Of a stretch of DNA of 64,000 nt, positions 13,732 to 25,047 are shown in pieces. The stretch lies in NCBI GenBank assembly GCA_037903475.1, contig JBAJFG010000563.1:124001-188000 (forward strand), given 5' to 3'. Every line of letters begins with the position of its first letter. Within the stretch, counting starts at the first letter, position 1. This DNA comes from Ancylostoma caninum (taxonomy: Eukaryota; Nematoda; Chromadorea; Rhabditida; Ancylostomatidae). The notes beneath the pieces are model-generated. The model worked only from the letters and a program-made list of their open reading frames with translations. It was not told the origin of the DNA and did not search any database. A program made the position numbers and the translations under genes.

Positions 13732-13878
13732 TTAGCCCTTGGGCGTGGGCACTCGAGAACGTCTTCTGATTACTTTCGCACAAATGCCTGTCACTGCACA
13801 GATATAGCGGCCACCGTGTAATTTCTTCGCTTCGTTTGGCATCGACGATCCCATTATGTGAAATACAGGCTCAGCCCA
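13732..13878 (-). CDS. Possible terminal exon, unknown protein
   Basis: A strong acceptor (CGTTTTCACTTCAG) on the minus strand opens an exon that reads MGSSMPNEAKKLHGGRYICA after eight leader residues. It ends in a basic, proline-containing tail (KVIRRRSRVPTPKG) and TAA. It is 147 nt long, phase 0 at its start. I do not recognise the protein and found no partner exon upstream, where a TA-flanked transposon occupies 14195-14736. It may be a real 3' exon or a chance open frame. Confidence 0.3.
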   Translation of the reverse strand, partial: WAEPVFHIMGSSMPNEAKKLHGGRYICAVTGICAKVIRRRSRVPTPKG

Positions 13879-14194
13879 CTGAAGTGAAAACGTTACTATA
13901 ATATAATGCTGTACTCGCACTGGATTCTATGGCATCTTTTAGCTGTGAGAGCCCAATTTTTTCAATGTGCGCCAGTTGGAGTGGGCGGAGCTAGCGATTC
14001 ACCGTCTCCATTCTGATTGACTGCGGGATATTCGCGAGGATCTCTCCAGGGTTCTCAATGTGTTCCAGGACTCTCTCTGCATGAAGAGGAAAAATTTCTT
14101 GCATCTTGGACAAGTTTGCTTAGCTCTCTCGCGAGAATTTCCTTCAATGTTTTCTGCACGAGAATTTCCTTACCTTGCCGCAGCTGGAGTGCTA

Positions 14195-14736
14195 TACAGG
14201 GGGGGCCATAAGTTATTGTACAACGTTTGCTCATTTATTTCTCCACCAGCAACACATGGATTATCCTGCTCTTTTCGCTGCCGAATAGAGCAGGGATCAA
14301 AGTATCTTACAGAAAACCCGGTTTCCCGGGAGAGTTTTGCTTTGGAGCAGTTGGACTTAGAACAGGTTTTTGAAAAAAGCGGGTTGATGTGGAAATTTTT
14401 TACGAAAAATCCACCAAATCTCTAAAGTGGGGTGTACTGCTTAGATGCATCTTAAAGAGCAAAGAATGCTCTTTCTAAAAATATCAAACTGTTTTTGTGG
14501 CTGTTTTGCTCGGAAATTGCGGGCAGAGTTAGTGCATTTTGCGGCACCGAAAGTCTGCAATGAATGTTTCCGATAAACTTTTTTCGTTATCTTGGAAGTA
14601 TCCAGGAGGTTTTTGTGATCAAAAGATAGAGCAAATCCAGCTCTATTAAACAGTGCCTAGTGCGGCAAAAAATATTTTACTACTGCGGAGAAATGGGCCA
14701 GCAAACGTTGTACAATAACTTATGGCCCCCCCTGTA
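14195..14736. mobile_element. Non-autonomous TIR transposon, TA-flanked (Tc1/mariner-like)
   Basis: The ends form perfect inverted repeats of about 35 bp: CAGGGGGGGCCATAAGTTAT inward from 14197, and its exact reverse complement finishing at 14734. The match continues through the TTGTACAACGTTTGCT segment. Both ends are flanked by TA (14195-14196 and 14735-14736), the hallmark of Tc1/mariner target duplication. The interior of about 540 bp has no intact transposase, so the element would need a transposase supplied in trans. The near-perfect ends suggest recent activity. Confidence 0.85.
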
Positions 14737-17071
14737 AATGGAAGGATAAAAAACATATTCCCATAGGTGTCAAAGAGGACTTTGAGGCACATTCTCTCGA
14801 GTTATGTCTCAAGCGTTCCTCCAGTGATGCTCCCAAATCCTTCAGAGAACTATTTGTAGTCCTCTAAAGGAGTTCTAAAAAAACCTACTTTAGCCGCTTT
14901 GCCTTACGCGATTAAACTCATGAGGAAAATGTCCTCCTAGAAATCCTTAGAGGAGGATGTTCCTATGCGTCGGCTGTCAGGATTTCTTCTTAGATCCAAT
15001 AAGCAACTTATGAGGTTAACCCCCTTTTTAGGATAACCGATATTGTCATCCGCTTTACTTAGTCAGAAATAGACATTTTTACTCCGAACTTCTTCAGACC
15101 GTAAAGTGCGTCGAATGAGTGATGTTTTCCAAAGAATACCATACCCAAAGCGCATGAAAGCTGCGTCAGGTCCGTGCCCATGTTGAGAAATCCATACGTA
15201 TATAAGTAAGCAGAAATTTGTATCCACCAAGATAGTATGATAGTATGACTCGTACATCTAGCTAGATTCGCTCACAATCATCCCTTTCATCCCTCTTTCT
15301 CGTAGGGCAAATGTTATGTCACAATCAAAGAGGCAGATCTCGTATATATTTCGTGCACATCCATTGCATCTAGCATATTAGTACTGCATCAAGTTGCATG
15401 ATATTTGTACGATATTTGCAGAATGTGTGCGTGGCAAAAACCTACCCCTTCATGGGAACATTTGGTAAAATTGTGCACATTCCACGTTCGTGATGTTTAG
15501 GCTGCATCACGCATGGAATGATTCATGCATGGCTGGAATTCGTGCAATATTTGAAATTACCATGTCAAAATCCTTGAAAGTCTCATGCACTCTTTACGGA
15601 TGTTCCATACGCATTCCATGATGACTCCGGTTCATGACGTTTGCACGAAATCTGCATGATGTAGGCAGAGTGCCAAAAGTTCCAAGGCCTTGAAGAAGAA
15701 GTAAAAAAGGCTAGTATATGTCACCTGCTTGAAGATTTTTTACAAATATTCCTGCATTTTATTATTTCCAATTCCAAAGATTACTTCTATGGCGGTGCCA
15801 CAGTTTATGGAAAACGAAGGTGTGACGTCAACTGAGGCGCGTGGATCACTTGATGTCGATTTTCTCCTATTACTTCTCCAGCTGTCTGGGAAAATATTCT
15901 AATCTTTTCGTGGAAAGTGTTGCAAGATTTCCATTCTATAATTGAGAAAAAGCTCTGAAAAGTCCAGAAAATGGGTGGGGTAACAGTGAAACTACCATTA
16001 GCATGCCTTCGGTAGTTACCGAAGCGGTAGTTTCTCTTATTTCCGTGCGATTTCATCTGAGTTTCTGCTACGAACTCACTTCTTCGCCTCTTTTTCAGAA
16101 TTTACATGTTGTATAGTTGTGAAATGATCTTACTCCTCTATGGAAAAGATTCAAATGAACATTCGCATATCGCGGTCCTACATCTGGGCTGGAATATTTC
16201 GTAGCATTTTCCAGAGTAAAGCCTTTCCCATTTTCAAACCCTTAGGGCTCTGCTTCAAAACTTGACGGAAATGTGAGCTGAACTTAATATGAACAACCTA
16301 CGCGCCTGCCTTAACGCCTCACCACTTTTCCAAGTCAGCGCGGCTATAAAAAAAAGAATTTTCGGGAATGGAAATGGTGCCTGCTTTTGCAATTGACCTA
16401 TGAACAGACAATAACTACTAGTTCATCCAGCTTTTCACGTTTTAGTGAACGAATTTGTTTGTCTCAGCCAGAGACTTTTGGTGCATCCCGTATGCATGAA
16501 GGAGATTTGTAGCAAATACGTCGTAGACACTGGCGTTGTTTAATTTTCCATCTGTCAGTTTTTTTTTATTAATCTGTGTACCTGCAGACAGTGCCATTTG
16601 CCAGGATTCATCCAGCGATTTCATTTGGGCGGAAAGGCTTAGCTTTCGTCATAACAGCGTTATTCTAACGATAGCTACCGTAATTTTCTCGCATAGAACT
16701 TCATTACAGAAATAGATAAGAACTTTCGCTGCAGCATAGCGATTGACTGGTGCGTGGTTGTGTAGGTTTATAACAAATGTTGTACGCAAAGTGCACTAAT
16801 GTCGACAATTCTCTTCAGAAATTGCACGCAAACGTGCACTAAAGGCGGTTGATAATAACGGCATACAAGTTATGCCATCCAGCACACCTACTCCCTCCTA
16901 CGTCTGTGGACGAAATCCTAAACATCACGGATATCGGATACATTTGCTGTGGAAAAACTACAAGCTTAATTAAGCGAGCAGTTAATTTATTGATGGATTT
17001 CCAGTCTAGTTTTAGTCCTCTAGATTCTCGGAAAAGCTTCCTTGGTTCGGTTTTTATTGAGAATTTTATCC
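14737..17071. other. No confirmed gene
   Basis: Around 15060-15280 (-) two overlapping frames are both open and protein-like: one ends IRRTLRSEEVRSKNVYF, the other MVFFGKHHSFDALYGLKKF. I cannot decide which, if either, is real, and no acceptor clearly leads in. The remainder, including the ATGCA-rich stretch at 15350-15670, shows nothing I can name. Confidence 0.35.
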
Positions 17072-17232
17072 AAGCCACGCCCACTAGTGGTGAGAAAAAC
17101 CATACGAAGGTCTAGTATCACTCTGAAATGCAACATCTTTGAACCTTGAATTTTTCTGAGCTTGCGTAAAACGTTGTGTGTGGATTCTTCTCCAGGCTAT
17201 TAAAGTTCGTCTGACACAGTGGGCGTGGCTTT
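17072..17232. repeat. Short inverted-repeat element with CCACGCCCACT ends
   Basis: AAGCCACGCCCACT at the left and AGTGGGCGTGGCTT at the right bracket 160 bp of unrelated sequence. This is a miniature inverted-repeat element with about 15-bp ends. The same GCCACGCCCACT motif also occurs singly near 13110, in a decayed context. Confidence 0.5.
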
Positions 17233-20085
17233 GCTACAAATCCCTGCAGGGATAATCACTTCTATGAACTCGTCCTATTTTTTTTTCAGGATTTTTGCTT
17301 ACTCCGAAAATTACTGAATCTCTCCCCATGAAACGAAGAGCGAGCATGTGTAAAGTGGTTTTCTGCATCTTCCTTACATCAGAAGCCGTAAAAAGCATGA
17401 CCTCAGTTGTTACTGTGGTGCACCTTCTGACGTAGGGGTGGCAAACCCGACGGGAGGGGGGCGTGGGAGAAAAAATGGCAACTCCATCATTTTGAGGACC
17501 CAGATGAAGATTGAATGATTGATAAGAAATATTTTCAATAATAACAATAATGTAAACAATTAAAAATCGACTAATAAAAATTTTCACCATTTTCTTACGT
17601 ATTTCAAAAATTTGAAGACCCATTCTCGGAGGGGGGCCGTCACCCCCTGCGCCGTCATTACTCTGGCGAATTTTTTGATGTTCTAGGAGGTCAAAACATT
17701 AGAAAAGGGAGGTACACCTTTACTAGACTTACAGTACCAATTATCAATCATGTATAGAGACGTAAACGTTAATCGTTAATCGTTAACGCCCCTCCCCTTC
17801 CTATTTCAGCCACCTAATTAGTTTTAATTCCACATTTACACTGTAGCTGTTTACGGATTAATAATAAAAATAATAATAATATTTTATACTACTTGAGGTG
17901 GACGTGAAAAAGACAGTGGTAACATCGGTATGGTATGAGTAGCCCTACTCCCTCTTTATATCAAATCCAATGAAATCGTTAATCGTTAAATGTCTGGGAG
18001 CAGGCGTTAGCTGCAAAGGCTGCAAATATTATATTGCTCCTCATATGCTCTACATACTTACTAACCCAATTACTTGCTTAGTAACTGGACTTTTTTCTCC
18101 GGGGCAACAATTTGCCATAGAGCATGTTTTTGTCCGCATTCCATGCGTTTTTCCAGATTTTCCGACATTATATGGATGAAATGGATATTAGAGGTCCAGT
18201 TTATTTGACAACTAGAACTGACATTAGACCGAAAATCAAAATCCTCGGAAAAAGTGCTTATCCATCATCTATGCTCCTCCCCCGTTGATTTATAGGGACA
18301 TCACTAAGTCGGGGAGATATGTCGGTCTATTGGGATTCGAATGATGGAATTTTTGCATGTACTAAAAAGAAAGAAAGGCCAGCGGTTCTGCTTGTGCTCC
18401 CCACTGCCTCGCCCTCACCCTCCTTCCGCCCGCTCCTTTGCCATTCCCGTGATGGTCGTGGCTTCTGCAGCTACATAAAGACTTTCTGAAGAACCCGCAA
18501 TTGTTTCTACTCTTCCGTTTTCCTCCTAGTTGGTTAACAAGCTGGCAGTTTCCTAGAATAACTTGTAAGTTTCCAAAAGTACGTCTGCCAACGTCTTTGA
18601 GTAGAGTAATATTTTTCGCTCTAAGTAGCCATTATAACTGCGCCACTTTTCCGGATGAGGGAGTACATCAAAGACGGCAGTGAATAGAGCAGTAGTTTTC
18701 TCTCAAGAGGAGTTTTACGGGATGCTGTCATCCGGAAAAATTACGTCAATGGGCAGCGAAATAGGTCAAATAGTATTGGTGCTAAAATTAGAATCCACTC
18801 CCGACTTTATCTTAATTTCTGGTCCTTGTAGTTGTCATCATTTTTATATTCGGTCAGCTAAAGAGTGCCTCTGTCCCCTTGCCTGCAATTACGGCCTATT
18901 ACAGATTCGACAGAACGACGCCTCAGGATGAGTCTGGAAAGGGATTTCTCTAGCTGACAGTGGGAAAACATCAAAATGGAAGGAATCACACAATATACAT
19001 AGTAGAAGATACAGAGGAAGGTTTGCTAATCAGATCGCATCAGCTGATCAGCCGTCCGACCCCATGTCGCATCCGTAATTGCAGAGAAAGCCACAGACGC
19101 ACTCCCTTAGCTATCTGATTGCACATTCTAGAGCATTTGACATGATAACCAGTGTTTTACCTTTCAAGCCTTGAACCAATATTATTTCACATCCAATTTT
19201 TCTACCAAAACTGACTTTTCCCACAGTTAATCTCACCGTTACCCTTGCAGTTACTGTACAAAAAGATACGCCACAAAGTGGATATTATGTATCCTAAATT
19301 TCAACTTTAATAGTTCCTATTCATTTGCCCCCCCCCCCCTATAATTTTCTCATTTCAGAGAGATTTTCAAATCGTAGTTTTTCGTTAGTTTACGCCATTT
19401 CTGTGAGGCGAGAACTGGTCCCCAAAGAGCTGCCAAGCCATTTGCGTCCCATCTCTCCATGTACTCTATCCTCTAGATAGCTTCCTTGACGAATCGCCTA
19501 CTCTTGCTGAAAAGAAGGTAATTTGTCGAAATGTAAGCAGAAATAAAGCAATGTCCAATTCTCTTGTGCAAATCAAAAAATAACCAAAATATTCCGTCAT
19601 AGATTCTCCGAGAAAAATTCCCTCAAAATAGCTAATTAGACTAGAAAGGTAGGGATCCCTTTCAGTGATGTCACTGGGAATAAAAAGAATGAGGGAGTGT
19701 CATTTTGTAAAGAGTAGAAATACTCAAGAATTTCATCATTACCGTCCGGTTTTTACCCACTATCTCAGTCAACCACCACCTGCTTCTGCTCCTATCCATC
19801 CTTTAGCAGCTCTATAAGAAAACTTCATACGACTAGTAAGGCCTTGAAACCCTCATTACTTCTGCTGTTTTTATCTCCCTACTAAAAAAACTTACTACTT
19901 TCCCATTCACGTTTCCAGGTGCTCAAAAACTGCAACTGAATTCCACGTCAGTGACATTTCTAAGACATCACCACTAGATGTTCAGAGTACAAAGAGGCGG
20001 AGCTTTGGTCCACTGAATAATTCCTTCTCCGCCCTCAGTACCTCCCCATCTTGATTATAATCATAGACATGAGTCCAGCTGTTAC
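17233..20085. other. No gene recognised; repeats
   Basis: Contains an AT-rich core bounded by G-rich segments (about 17440-17640) like those at 12.4, 24.5 and 37.2 kb, and a GTTAATC heptamer repeated in tandem near 17768-17790 and again near 17975. No defensible exon. Confidence 0.4.
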
Positions 20086-20547
20086 TCAGCCTCCTTGGCC
20101 CGAATGAACTCCATGCGATCGCGGACAACTCGTCCGCTCGACGGCAGATTTCCATGGATTTGTTTGAAATTCCTTCTGATGCTTGTTTGCCTTTGAAAAA
20201 GCTCAATATGCACGAAACCATGCCTTTTTCGCTTACCAAAAAGACAGAAAATGAAAACCCACAGGGTTTTCTTTATATGGAACGACATCTCTCGAGGCTA
20301 TATTGGCCAAACACTGAGCCAACTCGTACATGTTTGGTTTTAGGGGTTGTTTTCCGGAAAATGATGTCATTAGCAGCACTGGGCCTAAAAATACCACACG
20401 CATTGGTGTTTCGTTGGCTTTACAAGGGATCACCGGCGTGGAATTCACGTCTTCAACGTCTTCTGTCCCAGCCTCATGAATATTACTAGTATAGGTGTCA
20501 GCAGACTTGGCACCAACGAACGTGCAGAAGGTAAAGTTCGAGCCGAG
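20086..20547 (-). CDS. Possible exon pair, receptor-like extracellular segment
   Basis: Exon A (20237-20547, 311 nt, phase 0 to 2) and exon B (20086-20190, 105 nt, phase 2 to 2) join in frame across a 46-nt intron with a GTAAGC donor and a TTTTCAAAG acceptor. Exon A includes the segment STPVIPCKANETPMRVVF; the V-I-P-C-(K/R)-x pattern is typical of immunoglobulin-like repeats in VEGF/PDGF-receptor-type tyrosine kinases. Exon B ends GRVVRDRMEFIRAKEA. No kinase exon or signal peptide was found, so the receptor idea is an inference from one motif. The acceptor of exon A is weak and other splicings are possible. Confidence 0.3.
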
Positions 20548-22867
20548 CTACTTGTTCTATTTCCGCTCACGTCCATGGAATATTCTACATCGACTTTGTC
20601 GAGTTTTGTGGAATTTTCAGGACCGCTGCTACTTGTAAAAGTACATGATTTTCTCCTTAGCAATTCTCCCTTCTACTCATTTTCATACTACCTGTTGTAT
20701 AGATTTAGGAAATATGAGGGTTTGAGTTTGCACCCAGTTAACTTCTCCGAATTTTTGAATATTCGAATGTTCAATTCGAATAGGGGCCCCATTGGGAAAA
20801 GCTTTTCAAAAAAGGACCATTTCTTAAAAATCGCAAGAAGAAAGGATTTCTCCAAGATAATCTTCTACTCCCGGAGGCATCAATGAAGTCAGCACATGGT
20901 AAACCTGTTCAAGATTCAGAACTATTTTACCTGACACATTTTACCCAGACTTCACGATGGCCAGCTGCTACCCATTTGTAATTCGATTCGTGGGTATGGG
21001 ATTACCCATCCTTCCAATGTTGCATCCGGTTCCATATCTTCACAATAGGGATAGTTTTCCGAAACTCCGAATATTCGAATTATTCGACAACAGACACATG
21101 GATGGCCGAGCACACTGAAAGTGAATAGATGGGATTTTGTCTGCTTCTCCCCATCCGAAAGCGTCAAGCAACCAAAACGAGCTCCTCAAATGAGTTAAGA
21201 ATACGATTTGATATTATTGTACTGTTAATGGTCCAAGAAATTAAAAATTTTATAGCTCTCAAAACGGTGACTTTAACGTCGAGGCCCACTCTTCCGCACT
21301 ACATCACATGCAAGGCGGCAGTCTGATTGTCTGCGTATCTATGCATTGCCCTGATCTCACTGTTCTCATCATTGTCCGATCCTGTCACTTCTCGTTCTAA
21401 CCTTGCTAGAAGTGTGGTGCACGAGCATCTCTACTGCGAAAGTGCATCCCCTCCGCATGTATCCGGTCCATGGTTTTTGTTTTGTAAAAAAAAAACTTCG
21501 GTTATTGAGGCATGGGACGGTAACGGTTCAAAGGTTCCAGAAGTGATAGCAATAGCAGATCCCAAGCCAAAATTCTTAGTCGTTAAGAGAGCGGTGCCTC
21601 TGCTGTACGATTAGTGCATCCATTCACAACTTGCCACCTTTCATGGTCAACTCATTTACACCTCTTTTTTCATACGAATTTAAACGTGAATGCAAGACAA
21701 TTTGACAGTGAAAAGCAGGAGAGAAGTTTGAGCGCACCAATCGTACAACAGAGGCACCGCCTCGTTCCACCCCATGATACAGCAAAAACCACAACCAATG
21801 AAGAGAAACGCTGTCTTGCTACGATTTCTCCTTTTCCTTTTGTTTCTTTTTCACTTTCACTTATTTTTGCAACAGTCGACTTCTTACCGCAAGCACACCG
21901 TCTAATTGCTTAGCAGTTTAGTAATGTAATAGGAGAGTTACTGTAGTTCCAGAGAAATGGTAATGTAGTAAGGGGCTCTGCTATCCCGTTCCTTGATGAC
22001 TTCTTGTACGACTAGACTTAATTTAGAGTTACTATGGAACTATAGGTTTTGATTTTGCTCCTCTGGCTTTATAACCTGCAAGTTATAATCACATCATTTG
22101 ACTGTTTTTAAGGAAATTCAGAGTAAACAGCAGCATTCACCCCGTCACAAGACCGCGAGTCCATACTTTTCCCGCCAACTCGGCCGAACTTCCGCTTTAT
22201 GGGAGTGGCCGGTGTAGTAAAAACACCAAACAAACCGCTAAATGCACGATTTTCTCAGACATCGCTCACCATATCGTACTTTCTTACATGTCTTACCGTA
22301 ACCCTGTTTAGCTCGTAAGCAGCCAAAGTACTTGAGTACTTTAGCTAGTAGATGTGATAAAGAAAGTGAATAATAGTGCGTACATACATAGTTGCGCATG
22401 CCTGTAAATGTAATCACACCTTGAAACATAGCAGTTTCTTCCTATGAAGGCAGAAATGAATTATGTGACGTCATGCCCTGGTCTACGCAGAAGACTAGGA
22501 ATTATCCGCTGTAGTACAGGACTCAAGGAAATGAAAGTAACTACTAGGATGTTTTGCTTCCTTCCTCTAAGCTGGGGCATCGACTGAGAGGAAGTTGCGT
22601 AAGTAAGTTTTCAAGGAAAAGAAGCTCACATCTTCCAGTTGTTCGGTTTTGTTTTCCCGTAAATAACATGCCAATAATGTGAGGCGATTTCATCCTGGGA
22701 CTCGAACAGCGCTCAGCCGTGATTGGCCGAAATTTAGCTCGTGGGCGGAGCCTGTAGGGTCTGATTCGTGGGCCCTGCTGAGTGACTCCACCGCTCCTAG
22801 TAGGGTCTCACGAAGCTGTCTTGCTTCTCCCTTGTCGTTCATATTTGCTTATTCACCAGATATTCAG
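20548..22867. other. No gene recognised
   Basis: Frames at 20.5-20.9 and 21.1-21.9 kb are open for 60-140 codons on overlapping strands, without splice-site support or a recognisable family. Nothing else seen. Confidence 0.4.
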
Positions 22868-22986
22868 GGGCTGCATGCAACAATGAGATTACCCGAGGTA
22901 AACATGTTAGCAGCTCACAAATTTACCCGTCGTTATTGGGGTGTCAGCATGCTTGCCCTGAGTAATCTCAATAATGCATCCAGGCC
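22868..22986. mobile_element. ATTACCC hairpin MITE, copy 1
   Basis: Imperfect inverted arms: GCAACAATGAGATTACCC on the left, and CTGAGTAATCTCAATAATGC plus ATCCAGGCC on the right. The centre carries ACCCGTCGTTATTGG, shared with other copies. About 119 bp, non-coding. Four relatives lie within the next 3.7 kb. Confidence 0.75.
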
Positions 22987-23083
22987 AGAAGAGCTGAGAA
23001 AAGATCGCGTGCATAACATGTTAACGTACCTAAATTTACCCTTTACCTTTCACCCTGCGACATGTCTACTCATACATGACTTA

Positions 23084-23199
23084 GGCCGCATGCATCACTG
23101 AGGTTACGCAGGGTAAGCGTTTCACCACTACACAAATTAACTTGTCGTTAATACGGGCGTCAATACGCTCACCCTGGGTAATCTCAGTACCTTGGGTGC
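23084..23199. mobile_element. ATTACCC hairpin MITE, copy 2
   Basis: Left arm GCATCACTGAGGTTACGCAG, right arm CTCACCCTGGGTAATCTCAG, with a related centre (CTTGTCGTTAATACGGGCGT). Same family as copy 1, only 100 bp away and in the same orientation. Confidence 0.7.
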
Positions 23200-23460
23200 G
23201 CTCAGGCACTCCTCTATGCTCAGCTGCTACTCACGGGTAATCATACGCAGTATTGGGTGTGAGGTTATCCATCTTCCGTAATTCACCCAGTCCCTGGTGT
23301 TTCTTATCCCCATTCCTATCAAGGTTATTTGTGACACCTCCTCGGTAACTTCCTTGGAGCCCAATGATGGAAAGGCGTCAACCCGGAGCACTTGAGAAGT
23401 CACGCAAATGGTCGAATTCTTGATTTCAACAAGATTTCTTCATAAAGAATAAGTACATAC

Positions 23461-23592
23461 CTGGATGCATCATTGAGATTACTCAAGGTAAACATGTTTA
23501 CTCCTGTATTAACATGGGTAAGAGCTTGGGTTGTGTTAGAACGGTCCATGCATCACTAGAACGATTACCCTGGGTATTCCCAGTGATGCATT
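23461..23592. mobile_element. ATTACCC hairpin MITE, copy 3
   Basis: Left arm GGATGCATCATTGAGATTAC, right arm ATTACCCTGGGTATTCCCAG followed by TGATGCATTC. The centre is more diverged, but the ends are clearly the same family. Confidence 0.7.
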
Positions 23593-24461
23593 CTGAATAT
23601 GATAATTTTTTAAGATTTTTTTACTCTTTCGTATTCAGTCCTTTTGTTTGAACAATGCGTTCATGTCATTATTCTTGCACACAAGAATGCACGTAAGAAT
23701 GAACATTGTTTGTGACAGAAAATCAAGCAGAATAACACATACCATCATATAAGCATTGCCATATGGAATTCTTTGAAAATTCGGACGCTAATCCATTATA
23801 GTTCCATTGCTTAGGCGTCTGGAGCCTGTTCTAGGACAAATCAATGCGCTTCAAGTCGAAATTAGAGACGAAACGAAGTGTAACACACAGTTTAAGACAA
23901 AAACAACTGAAAACTAACCCACAAAAACCTTAGCAATGGTGCAAGAAACAAGATAAAAGGTAGGAGTGAGCCGTAAATAACCCGGCAGTGGTAAAGGTAG
24001 GATTTACATTGTGAACAATCCATGGCGACTGCTACAAGAACACTCGTCGATTGTTGGCTGAGCACCTTGCTCGAGCATATCACCAATGAGCTAAGCTACT
24101 AGTAGCAAATGTCAATGGCAAACAGCTTTTTCTTTATTAACCTTTGCGTGAGTAATCCACGGGGGATTTGCAGGAGATCCCTTTGAATCCGCCCACAATA
24201 TCTGAAATTCAGTAATCGAATGTCTTGTGCAGCTTAATATCTACCTAATTTGATAAATTTCATTTTCACTATTCATTAACCAGCCTACCTAGCTTCTGTC
24301 CATACTTCTTCTATCGTTGAATATCGCTCTATCGCTTGCTTCTGCCTGAATTGTCTAGGCTGTTGTTTACCACATGTTTTTATTGTTTATTTATGTAATA
24401 CTACTACGCTTTTCACGCTTACTATTACGGTATTTCTTTGCACTATTTAAGATGTCCGAGC

Positions 24462-24730
24462 TAGTGGCGGACGCAGGGGGGGGGGGTGAGGGGGAGGGCT
24501 GAGAATGGGTCGCCAAATTTCTGAAAATACTTTACAATACAAATAGAAGCCTGTATTAGTTTATTTTCAACTGCTTATTTTTATTGTTATTTTAAAAATA
24601 ATTTTTATTAATCATTTATTACTATAATTAATATTTTTGTTAATTTTATTCTCCATCTGAGCCCCCAAAACGGCTGAGACCTCACTTCTTCCCCACGCCC
24701 TTCTCCATCCACTTTCTGCGTCCGCCACTG
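24462..24730. mobile_element. hAT-like MITE
   Basis: Terminal inverted repeats TAGTGGCGGACGCAG (left) and CTGCGTCCGCCACTG (right) match the CAGTGGCGGA-type ends typical of hAT elements. The 8 bp outside each end, GTCCGAGC and GTGCAAGC, agree at 6 of 8 positions, consistent with an aged 8-bp target duplication. The interior is AT-rich and non-coding, bordered by a G-run on the left and CCCCC on the right. Similar G-rich/AT-rich segments at 12.4, 17.4 and 37.2 kb may be diverged relatives. Confidence 0.7.
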
Positions 24731-24778
24731 GTGCAAGCGTATACTTCGCTCACAAAAAATTTCATTTCCCCTTGAGCC

Positions 24779-24894
24779 GCATGCATAGCTAAGATTACCT
24801 GGGGTAAACCCGCAACCGCCGCATCATGTTACCCATCGTTAATGAGCGCATCAATGAGCTTACCCTGGGTAATCTCAACAATGCATTCATGCCC
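24779..24894. mobile_element. ATTACCC hairpin MITE, copy 4
   Basis: Left arm GCATAGCTAAGATTACCTGG, right arm TACCCTGGGTAATCTCAACA followed by ATGCATTCATGCC. It ends about 150 bp upstream of the start codon of the secreted-protein gene at 25048, so it lies in that gene's probable promoter or 5' flank. Confidence 0.75.
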
Positions 24895-25022
24895 ACATTA
24901 CACTTTCTTTTCCTTTGCCAACGTTCACATTGTCCTCCTCAGTGTTCTAGCTCGGCTATTTCCTGTTTTCCACTGTCATGTAACCTTTGCCTCTCTCGTT
25001 CCACCGGAATCGATGACGTCAC

Positions 25023-25031
25023 TATTTCCAG
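25023..25031 (+). promoter_or_regulatory. Probable spliced-leader acceptor
   Basis: TATTTCCAG lies 17 bp before the ATG at 25048 with no upstream coding exon in evidence. In nematodes such an orphan acceptor just 5' of the start codon is where a spliced leader joins. This supports the start choice for the downstream gene. Confidence 0.5.
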
Positions 25032-25047
25032 GGTTTACTTTTTTCGA

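Noticed and set aside
17768..17790. GTTAATC tandem heptamers as telomere-like repeat
   Set aside because: Only a few units, and not the nematode TTAGGC sequence.
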